A program made the translations under genes and the position numbers. DNA of 64,000 bases from an uncultured Verrucomicrobia subdivision 3 bacterium (GTDB lineage: Bacteria > Verrucomicrobiota > Verrucomicrobiia > Limisphaerales > UBA11358): positions 1-64,000 of the forward strand of contig CAJAQO010000006.1 in the NCBI GenBank assembly GCA_903944085.1, written 5' to 3'. Below the pieces are notes generated by a model. That model did no database searches, had not been told where the DNA came from, and was given only the letters and a program-made list of their open reading frames with translations. Below, piece after piece: positions 30,201-37,048 of the stretch; within the stretch, counting starts at the first letter, position 1; every line of letters begins with the position of its first letter.

Positions 30201-32113
30201 TGCGGCGGCGGGACATCGCCACCGAATCCTGCGCGGCCTACCACTATCCGCAGGCGCTCATCGCCACCAATTCCAATCTCCCGTTCTTCGTCGCCTCGCA
30301 CAAGTTGTTCGCGCTAATGAACGACACGACTGCGCCGGTGAAACATGAAACCATCGGCGGCAACCGTGTTCCTGTTCGCACCATTCGCATAAATGGAAAC
30401 GAAGTGCGGCTCGTGAAACTCGGTGACGCTGCCGATGTAAAAGTTGGCCTGCAAACTGGCGACAATAATTTTTATTTGTTTCAGAACCCAAATGCTCATG
30501 GCTCTTACCGTTCAATTAAAGAATTCGAGAAATTCGTGGTAACGGAAAAAGAACTTGAACGAATCAGGGGGGACGCAAACCTTCGAGATGAAATAATTCA
30601 TCACGGCTTTTCAAAGGACGATAAAAAATCCAACCGTTATTTTGGCGGGCGCTATATCATTCCTTACGACAAAGGTGGAGAGTCGGACAGTGACGACGGT
30701 TGGATGCCGAATTATTACGTCCCGACTGACTATTTTATTGATTGGAGCGAGAGGGCAGTGAATTGCCTTTTGAACGGGAAATTAATTCGACCGTCATCAA
30801 CTCCGCCTTACCCAAGAAATATTGAGTCATATTTCAAACTAGGCATCACGTTTTCGTCACGCGGAATCTATGCGCCAACTTTTAGGCGAAATTCAGGGGC
30901 TTGCTACGACAAAGAAAGCAGCGGTGTCTTTGTTGCCGGTGATGTTGATCAATATCTGGGAATTCTTGCTTCACGTTGTGCAAAACATTTTCTTAAAGGC
31001 TTCCTGCAACAGACTGTTTCAATGGATGTCGATGCCCTTAAAGAATTGCCGATTCCAACTTCCGTAAAAGGAGTTGCAAAATTGATTCAACAAATAATTG
31101 CGCATCAGAAAAAAAACCTTCGTTACGACTACGCGAGCAACGAGCAATTGGAAATCGACCGGCTGGTGTATGCGGCCTACGGGTTGAACCGGGCGGACAT
31201 CGCGGAGGTGGAAACGTGGTATGCGCGGCGCTACGAGACGCTGGCCACCGCGCAACGCCAGAACCTCCGCCGCGCCGGCAAAGTCCCTGCGATTGACGGC
31301 TGGAATGTCTATTGCGACGAGACCGGCCATCTCCCCTGCGACCGCGCCCCGGAAATGATCCTCGGCGCCATGCTCGTGCCCCACGATCAGGTGAAGCCGC
31401 TGACGCTCAAATTGCGCGAGCGTCTCGCCAAACTCGGCTGGCCGCGCAGCAAAACCGGCGATTGGGCGGAGTTGAAATGGACGAAAGTTTCGCCCGGCGG
31501 CCTGAAATTCTACGAGGCCGCGCTGGATTTCTTCTTGGCCGAGCCGGACTTGCGCTTCCGCGCGCTCATCGCGCCCAAAAGCCCTCCGCCGCCGAAATTG
31601 GCCAAGCCGCCCGCCGGCGCGGACGATCCCGGCTCGCCCGCGTGGGAAAAGTATCATGCCCTGCTGGAAGCAACCGCGCCCGGCGTGGTGGATCACCAGC
31701 AGCGCCACGACGCATGGTATTACGACCGTTATTTTGACCTGCTCCGCGACACGCTCCTGCCACCCGCGCACCACACCATTTATGTGGACGTAAAAGACAC
31801 GCGCGGCGGCGCGCGGATCAAATCGCTGGAATCCCGCCTGTCCGATGCCCACTACGACTGGTCACGCAGCGGCATTGTGGAAGGTGTTCGGCAAATCCAC
31901 AGCGATGAAGTCCTGCTGGATCAACTCGTGGATGTGTTGCTCGGCTGCGTGGCCTGGACGCACGCCACGCCGCAACGGAACGAAGGTCACACGCCCAGCC
32001 CGGCCAAAGCCGCGCTGGCCAAGAAATTTCAAGCCGCGCTGGCCAAGCTGAATGGCGAGCTGGTGCCGAAGGTGGTGATTGATTGTTCGTCGGAAAGGAG
32101 TCCGGCGGCATGA
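27275..32113 (+). CDS. Eco57I-like N6-adenine DNA methyltransferase with C-terminal DUF3800-like domain
   Basis: 1612 aa; motif I RILDPACGSGAFPMGALHRMV, motif IV DLVIGNPPYGG, TRD-like region, then NVYCDETGHLPCDRAPEMILGAMLVP...ELKWTKVS...YVDVKDTRGGARIKSLESRL...IHSDEVLLDQLVDVLLGCVAW. ATGA overlap with the helicase gene. Confidence 0.88.
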   Translation: MNGNDLRLSIASALSGFAKRPLPEAARDLFASLGYGSERRIEFPSLAACFAEFDRENKAAKFFAEISANKRSDAVLVQQLTSAEIASGSDGQVSLFKPAGIDPRQFDSYLFFAVPLPAAEYSRTELAVRARAINGLFPQPVLVLFRHGTNISLAITYRRSNKRDQSRDVIERKVTLIKDIACASPHRAHLDILAKFALTNLAEKGEQIKTFAKLDDAWRKVLSTQPLNESFYGELSKWYYWATSSIKLPIVPEHLSHRKDAKDENIKQFTIRLLCRSIFCWFLKERGLIAPALLEIADVTGEPVIHTRPAKTAAEFAKSNSYYRGILQNVFFNCLNTPMDQRRLTAARAANDKTVKDPQLKKLAYRGKNYLPDDFDYSLFDKIPYLNGGLFDCLLEDNASDTIDDEKISVPNKLFYAELEELKLDKKTIEVSGLNRIFERYKFTITENTPLEEEIALDPELLGLVFENLLAEVDVSDEGAAKSARKASGSYYTPRRVIDYMVNESLRLHLEGFCQQRGASAGEITALTELIYHDEFDTAKHARLAEWIVEAFDTIRILDPACGSGAFPMGALHRMVDILRRVDAGNELWLHRQVSTIPDTRLRQKAETDLKRHADDYSRKLGLIKNAIYGVDIQPLAVLLTKLRFFISLLVDQRLVIGDTAGNYGLTPLPNLETKVICANTLRELQVSLFEREAIRRYQTARDEYYQPDTDAERRAELADDIAAALADLLPNFAKDVTGQEIKDRATQTQRNRELLKEWFRHSSIPAPFFNFSVFFPEVCPVSTISTLPGEFGFVNEAQHQGDLAGPIAKVAPSRAGFDLVIGNPPYGGTKLPDDVREALALSSKDPYGAFIARFLGDGRKSTPLKPDGILAYIVSDTFMTIKTHHPLREQLMGSRVHKMIRVHPDTFKAVVNTAIIVVQKGGGPGAVAPPDDVLAKLWEGPQRGPWCQMVDLTQVSIHQQHDRFLTLLFDTAGAVRRRDIATESCAAYHYPQALIATNSNLPFFVASHKLFALMNDTTAPVKHETIGGNRVPVRTIRINGNEVRLVKLGDAADVKVGLQTGDNNFYLFQNPNAHGSYRSIKEFEKFVVTEKELERIRGDANLRDEIIHHGFSKDDKKSNRYFGGRYIIPYDKGGESDSDDGWMPNYYVPTDYFIDWSERAVNCLLNGKLIRPSSTPPYPRNIESYFKLGITFSSRGIYAPTFRRNSGACYDKESSGVFVAGDVDQYLGILASRCAKHFLKGFLQQTVSMDVDALKELPIPTSVKGVAKLIQQIIAHQKKNLRYDYASNEQLEIDRLVYAAYGLNRADIAEVETWYARRYETLATAQRQNLRRAGKVPAIDGWNVYCDETGHLPCDRAPEMILGAMLVPHDQVKPLTLKLRERLAKLGWPRSKTGDWAELKWTKVSPGGLKFYEAALDFFLAEPDLRFRALIAPKSPPPPKLAKPPAGADDPGSPAWEKYHALLEATAPGVVDHQQRHDAWYYDRYFDLLRDTLLPPAHHTIYVDVKDTRGGARIKSLESRLSDAHYDWSRSGIVEGVRQIHSDEVLLDQLVDVLLGCVAWTHATPQRNEGHTPSPAKAALAKKFQAALAKLNGELVPKVVIDCSSERSPAA

Positions 32114-32601
32114 GTGTCTTGACGTTCCCGCCGGTGCTGCCGAACACGGGCGGTGCTCCCGTGGTTGAACCGCAGTCGCACACGGTTTATCAGACGGATT
32201 TTCCGGCGACGGGAACTCTGCCTGCCGTCCAAGGCGAGCCGGTGAAAGTGCGTCGTTCGCCGCATCCGGCCAACGCGGCGCGCGAATACACCTACTGGCA
32301 CATGGTCACGGAAGGTTCAGACGAAGCGCACCGGACGCCGGACTTGGTCAGATTGTGCGCGATACCACGCGCCAAAACCTTGCTCGTGAATCACACGCAC
32401 GACACCGTGAAGCGTTGGTGGAATGTGCGCGCCGGATTCAAGCATCTGTGCATCTGGCATCCGCCGGTGAATTATGTGCTCGTAATCAAGGAGCGTTACG
32501 ACGGATTTTTTCTGGTGACGACGTATTGCCCCGAACCGAAACGGAAAATGGATTTTCACAAAGAGTGGGCAACGGCAAAAAAAGCAGGCCGCACCTTTTG
32601 A
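32110..32601 (+). CDS. Small protein, putative BECR-fold (phage/toxin-type) nuclease domain
   Basis: ATG at 32110 overlaps the TGA of the methyltransferase gene. DLVRLCAIPRAKTLLVNHTHDTVKRWWNVRAGFKHLCIWHPPVNYVLVIKERYDGFFLVTTYCPE resembles PBECR/BECR-type domains; remote similarity only. Confidence 0.55.
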   Translation: MSVLTFPPVLPNTGGAPVVEPQSHTVYQTDFPATGTLPAVQGEPVKVRRSPHPANAAREYTYWHMVTEGSDEAHRTPDLVRLCAIPRAKTLLVNHTHDTVKRWWNVRAGFKHLCIWHPPVNYVLVIKERYDGFFLVTTYCPEPKRKMDFHKEWATAKKAGRTF

Positions 32602-32631
32602 CGGATGCGGCCATTATGCACTGTTCCACAC

Positions 32632-33093
32632 ATGGTGGCTGTGTCTGACACTAATAAACACGACGAATGCCCGGCGGTCAAGTCCGCTCCGCGCGGCTAT
32701 TGGCTGGTCAAGTTCGCGCCGTTCCGCACCAGTTGGGCGGAAATCGTGCGCCAGGGGAGCTTCACGCTGCGTGGCGTCCGCAACCCGGCGGCCCGCAATT
32801 ATCTTTCGGCCATGTGCGTCGGCGATGAAGTTTTATTTTACCACAGCCAGCAGGAACTGGCGGTGGTCGGTGTTATGGCAGTCTCGCGGGAGGCTTATCC
32901 CGACCCGACCAGCGCCGATCCGCAGTGGCTGACCTGTGATTTCGCGCCGGTGAAAACCTTGGCGCAGCCGGTATCATTGGACACCATCAAAGCGGATGCG
33001 CGTCTGGCGGCGCTGGCGCTGGTTCGGCAGCCGCGCCTCGCCGTCATGCCGGTGACCGAGGCGGAATTCAAAATTATTGTCAGAAGAAACTGA
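32632..33093 (+). CDS. EVE-domain (PUA superfamily) protein
   Basis: GYWLVKFAPFRTSWAEIVRQGSFTLRGVRNPAARNYLSAMCVGDEVLFYHSQQELAVVGVMAVSREAYPDP. The ORF may start at 32605. Confidence 0.85.
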   Translation: MVAVSDTNKHDECPAVKSAPRGYWLVKFAPFRTSWAEIVRQGSFTLRGVRNPAARNYLSAMCVGDEVLFYHSQQELAVVGVMAVSREAYPDPTSADPQWLTCDFAPVKTLAQPVSLDTIKADARLAALALVRQPRLAVMPVTEAEFKIIVRRN

Positions 33094-33102
33094 CGCTGAA
33101 AC

Positions 33103-33444
33103 ATGAACGAAATCAAACATGGGCAATGGATCGGCGATGTGGTTGACCAGAATCAGGTTCGCCTGAGAACGATGTTGAACATCGAAAAAAGGACGCCGGG
33201 TAAGGGTGATTTACCAGTGCTCGAAGTTGCCAAACGGGCTGATTATTTTTCTGAGGCAATCAATGATTCGGAACAATGTGAATATTTTGTTTCCGTGAAA
33301 TGGCTGCAAACCGTCGCCATTGACAAAGCCGTGCAGGAAATTGGTTTTTTCGGCAATCAAAACACGATTTGCAAGCCAACGACACCGAAATGGCGCAATA
33401 CCGTGGAGCGACTGAAACAAGCATTCCCAAAATGGGACAAATAA
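33103..33444 (+). CDS. Hypothetical protein (possible PUA/EVE-like domain)
   Basis: 113 aa; YFVSVKWLQTVAIDKAVQEIGFFGNQNTICKPTTPKWRNTVERLKQAFP. Confidence 0.5.
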   Translation: MNEIKHGQWIGDVVDQNQVRLRTMLNIEKRTPGKGDLPVLEVAKRADYFSEAINDSEQCEYFVSVKWLQTVAIDKAVQEIGFFGNQNTICKPTTPKWRNTVERLKQAFPKWDK

Positions 33445-34226
33445 CAAAAACGATTTTGGAGGTGAATCAGGAGAAACTGCCCGAAGGCCTCCTGTCAGAT
33501 TACGCCCAAAAGTTTTATGGTTACGGTCGTTGGGGGGCCCCTATCTGGTTCGTCGGCATCGAGGAAGGCGGAGGAAAAGACATGCAAACAATCCGCGACC
33601 GTCTTCAAACTTGGGCCGCGTCTGGTCAGAGTATTGAACTGGCAGACGCTCCAGCCTTCCATCTGGCTTCAAAAAACGCTGCATGGCATCAGCCGGATGC
33701 CAAGCTTCAATCCACTTGGAAACAACTGATCCGCATGCTCATCCTCGCCCGCGGCGAGGCCGATACGGACGATGCGCTCCTCCACTACCAACGCACCCAG
33801 CTTGGCGCGACAACCGGCGAAACCTGTCTGGCCGAATTACTCCCGCTACCATCGCCGGATCGTAACACCTGGCATTATCCGGCATGGTCGGAACTTCCTT
33901 GGCTCCAGACCCGCGCCGCCTACGAGCAGAAAATCTTGAGCCAACGCATCTCAATGCTTCGTGAGCGAATTGAACACTACCGGCCGCGCGTGGTGATTTT
34001 TTATGGTGACGGCCAATTGAAACACTGGCAGCGCATCATTGGCGCTGGGACATACCAGCGACCAATCGCCGACAAGTTGATCGCACATGAGCGGAATGGC
34101 ATCGCGTTTTTTGTCACCAGACATCCTACTCATCCTGACCTCCGCCCGACCGCTGATAATTATTTTCGGGAAATCGGACAATTTTTCCGCGACCACCACG
34201 GCGATCGATTTATGCCGACCAAGTGA
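33432..34226 (+). CDS. Putative uracil-DNA glycosylase-fold protein
   Basis: FYGYGRWGAPIWFVGIEEGGGKD near the N-terminus and FFVTRHPTHPD near the C-terminus resemble UDG superfamily motifs; start overlaps the previous ORF. Confidence 0.5.
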   Translation: MGQITKTILEVNQEKLPEGLLSDYAQKFYGYGRWGAPIWFVGIEEGGGKDMQTIRDRLQTWAASGQSIELADAPAFHLASKNAAWHQPDAKLQSTWKQLIRMLILARGEADTDDALLHYQRTQLGATTGETCLAELLPLPSPDRNTWHYPAWSELPWLQTRAAYEQKILSQRISMLRERIEHYRPRVVIFYGDGQLKHWQRIIGAGTYQRPIADKLIAHERNGIAFFVTRHPTHPDLRPTADNYFREIGQFFRDHHGDRFMPTK

Positions 34227-34256
34227 GCATTGGTTTTTCTATTAAATTTTAAGTCT

Positions 34257-34628
34257 ATGAATGAACTTGATCAAATTCGCCGCCGGATTCGTAAGTTTCG
34301 GGACGAGCGGGACTGGATGCAATTCCACAACCCCAAAAATCTCGCCTGCTCAATTTCCATCGAGGCCAATGAGTTGCTGGAACATTTTCAGTGGAGCACG
34401 CCCGACGAGAGTCTGACCATCGCTCGCAAAAAGAAGACGGAAATCAGCCATGAGATCGCGGATGTGGCGGTTTACCTGATAGAGCTGGCCGACAATCTTG
34501 GAATTGACCTGGCCAAGGCGATTGCGGAGAAGATGGCGCATAATGAGGCCAAATATCCGGCGGACAAGGTGCGGGGCAGTTCCAAGAAATACACGGAATA
34601 CAAAACCGCCAAACGATCGCGCAAATAA
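34257..34628 (+). CDS. MazG-like nucleotide pyrophosphohydrolase
   Basis: MNELDQIRRRIRKFRDERDWMQFHNPKNLACSISIEANELLEHFQW...EISHEIADVAVYLIELADNLGIDL (ExxE...ExxD motifs). Confidence 0.88.
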   Translation: MNELDQIRRRIRKFRDERDWMQFHNPKNLACSISIEANELLEHFQWSTPDESLTIARKKKTEISHEIADVAVYLIELADNLGIDLAKAIAEKMAHNEAKYPADKVRGSSKKYTEYKTAKRSRK

Positions 34629-34682
34629 TATTTTGCCGAAAGCTCAGCCACTGCCTATTTTGCACACAGTCGAGCCACCAAA

Positions 34683-35600
34683 ATGAAATTGTATGTCGGC
34701 ATAACGGATGGTGACTGGTTCAGATTTCTTCGCGCGCGTAATGCCGATGAAATGAATTTCTGGCGTCCCCACGGTGGTAATAATTTCGGCGCGATCAATC
34801 CCGGGGAGCTTTTCCTGTTTAAATCCCGCTATCCTGAAAATCGGATTGTCGGCGGTGCCTATTTTGTTCGCCATACCACCCTCCCGCTGGATCTCGCCTG
34901 GGAAGTCTTCAAAGAAGCCAACGGCGTGGAGTCGCTTGACGCGTTTCGGCGCAAAATCAGCTCCATTCGGTGCGATAACGAACGCAATCCAGTCATCGGC
35001 TGCACCGTGTTGACCCAGCCGTTTTATCTCCGAGACGGGGAGTATCTTCCCGCGCCGACCGATTGGGGTCGAAGCATCGTCACGGGCAAAAGTTACGATA
35101 CCAGCCATGGTGAAGGTGCCAAGCTTTGGGAAAATGCCAGATTGGCGATGGCCGGTGATTGTTTGAGAGACCAGCCAATTCCAGAGCAATCCAACCGATA
35201 CGGCAACCCGCAACTATTCGCGCCACGATTGGGGCAGGGAGGCTTTCGCGTTGTAGTCATGGAAGGCTATCAACGTCGCTGTGCCGTCACCGGCGAGAAA
35301 ACTTTGCCTGTCCTCGAAGCGGCGCACATCCGGCCTTATTCAGACGATGGTCCCCATTCAATCTCGAACGGGATATTTCTCCGCTCCGACCTGCACACGC
35401 TGTTTGACCGTGGATATATTACCATCACCAACGATCTTCACGTTGCCGTCAGCCGCAGAATTCGCGACGAATTTTCAAACGGCCGCGAATACTACGCATT
35501 AGAGGGAAAAATGCTGCAAATCACGCCCCAGTCCACCGCCGACCGCCCATCGAAGGAATTTTTGGAGTGGCACCAGAACAATTGCTTCCGTAATCAATAA
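34683..35600 (+). CDS. HNH endonuclease with N-terminal PUA-like domain (putative modification-dependent restriction enzyme)
   Basis: 305 aa; N-terminal LYVGITDGDWFRFLRA...GELFLFKSRYPENRIVGGAYFVRHTTLPLDLAWEVF; HNH region CAVTGEKTLPVLEAAHIRPYSDDGPHSISNGIFLRSDLHTLFDRG. Confidence 0.82.
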   Translation: MKLYVGITDGDWFRFLRARNADEMNFWRPHGGNNFGAINPGELFLFKSRYPENRIVGGAYFVRHTTLPLDLAWEVFKEANGVESLDAFRRKISSIRCDNERNPVIGCTVLTQPFYLRDGEYLPAPTDWGRSIVTGKSYDTSHGEGAKLWENARLAMAGDCLRDQPIPEQSNRYGNPQLFAPRLGQGGFRVVVMEGYQRRCAVTGEKTLPVLEAAHIRPYSDDGPHSISNGIFLRSDLHTLFDRGYITITNDLHVAVSRRIRDEFSNGREYYALEGKMLQITPQSTADRPSKEFLEWHQNNCFRNQ

Positions 35601-35809
35601 ATTGTGTCGTGGCCAATCGACGCTGGTAAAATCATAATGGGGTTAAGAGGTGGATTTTCTCCGTGCAGTCGGCCATCAATCTTTGCATCCTGGCTTTGCG
35701 AATGCCAAACCGGTTAAAGTCCATTCACGGGAGTTGGCCACAAATTAGCAATCCTCGCCTTGACTACTCGCGTTGAAACCTGCCATCTATTTTGTAATTA
35801 AATTAGCCC

Positions 35810-37048
35810 ATGAAAGCGCGCCCTGCGATTCACGACGACCTCAAGGCCCTCCAGCGCCTCGTGCAGGCCGGGAAATTGTTCGCGGTTCAGGACTGGATCA
35901 AGGCCGGCAAACCGCTGCGCCTGCCGGATGGCAACCAGCCCAAGACCTCGGCCCTTTATGCCGCCGTGGAAACCGGCTTCCACAGCTTGGTGGAGGAATT
36001 ACTTCGCGCCGGTGGTTGGTCCGCCCCGGAACTCTCCGCCGCCCTTGAACTCGCCCGCGAGCGGCGCCGCTTTGACCTTGCCGAACTCCTCGGCCAACGC
36101 GGTGCCCGTCCCAAGCCGATGGATTTCGAGACCAGTTGCGACAAACTCGACCTCTTCATGATGGAACAGCAGCTCCGGGCTGGCACCAATCCCAATGACG
36201 GCAATGTTTTCGCCCAGGTTCTTGACTCCAAAAAAGCCCGTCCGCTGCTCGGTTTCTTCCGCCAGTTTCGCGCCGAGTTTCCGGCGTTGGAAGATCAAGC
36301 CGCCTTGGCGCTGGCCGCAGCAGTCAAGAACCGTCAAGTCCGTTGGGTGGCGCTGCTGGCTTGGGCCGGCGCCGATCCTTTTCGCCCGGTTCCTAACAGT
36401 CTGGATGAAACTTTCCCCGTTGATCCCGATGATTGCACCACGGCGGCCAGAGAGGCAGCTTGGATCAATAACCCGGAAATCTTGAAGGTGCTCCATTTGA
36501 AACCGACTCCTGCCCAGGCGCTCGATCTGCTTTCCAGCCTTTCCTATCGCCACGACGCCAAATTTTTTCAGCATCTCCTAGCCATCATTCCTCGGGATTT
36601 GATCAATGATACGCCACGGGCTTCATCCAAGGTCTTGGAAAGTTTGGTCGGCCAGTATCCGCACCGTAACTTCATCACAAATGTTCCGGACGAAAAGGCC
36701 AATGCGGAAAATCTTCAATGTCTCGAGTTGCTGCTGAATGCGGGTGCCCGTTGGAATCCGCCGCCGGAGGATCACCGTTCTGCGCGCCGGAATTTGTTGG
36801 GACACGACCCGCGCTATATCGTTCAGTTGCTCCGACTCCTGCTCTACACCCCGGATGCGGCCAACCTCGAGAGCTTTCTGGAACTCTGCCACTCGCAAAC
36901 TCTCAAAGCTAAAATCGCCACCGTAGATGCACCGCTGATCCAAGAACTTCAGGCGCTGCGCAAAACCCGGCGCGCGGTCAGCGGTGGCGATGCATCAGCC
37001 AATACGGAAAAGGCTCCGGTGGCGGTGGCTGATACGCCGTCGGCTTGA
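35810..37048 (+). CDS. Ankyrin-repeat-like protein
   Basis: 412 aa; QPKTSALYAAVETGFHSLVEELLRAGGWSA...ARERRRFDLAELLGQRGARP and similar helical repeats. Confidence 0.6.
   Translation: MKARPAIHDDLKALQRLVQAGKLFAVQDWIKAGKPLRLPDGNQPKTSALYAAVETGFHSLVEELLRAGGWSAPELSAALELARERRRFDLAELLGQRGARPKPMDFETSCDKLDLFMMEQQLRAGTNPNDGNVFAQVLDSKKARPLLGFFRQFRAEFPALEDQAALALAAAVKNRQVRWVALLAWAGADPFRPVPNSLDETFPVDPDDCTTAAREAAWINNPEILKVLHLKPTPAQALDLLSSLSYRHDAKFFQHLLAIIPRDLINDTPRASSKVLESLVGQYPHRNFITNVPDEKANAENLQCLELLLNAGARWNPPPEDHRSARRNLLGHDPRYIVQLLRLLLYTPDAANLESFLELCHSQTLKAKIATVDAPLIQELQALRKTRRAVSGGDASANTEKAPVAVADTPSA

Noticed and set aside
28568-30301. 577-aa antisense ORF opposite the methyltransferase
   Set aside because: Shadow ORF from GC-rich codon usage; R/D/H-rich translation without a recognisable domain, fully opposite a well-supported gene.
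23928-32113. Possible DISARM system (SNF2 helicase, PLD, adenine methyltransferase)
   Set aside because: The PLD is fused to the helicase, and I see no drmA-like or DUF1998 drmB-like gene; better described as a different helicase-methyltransferase module.
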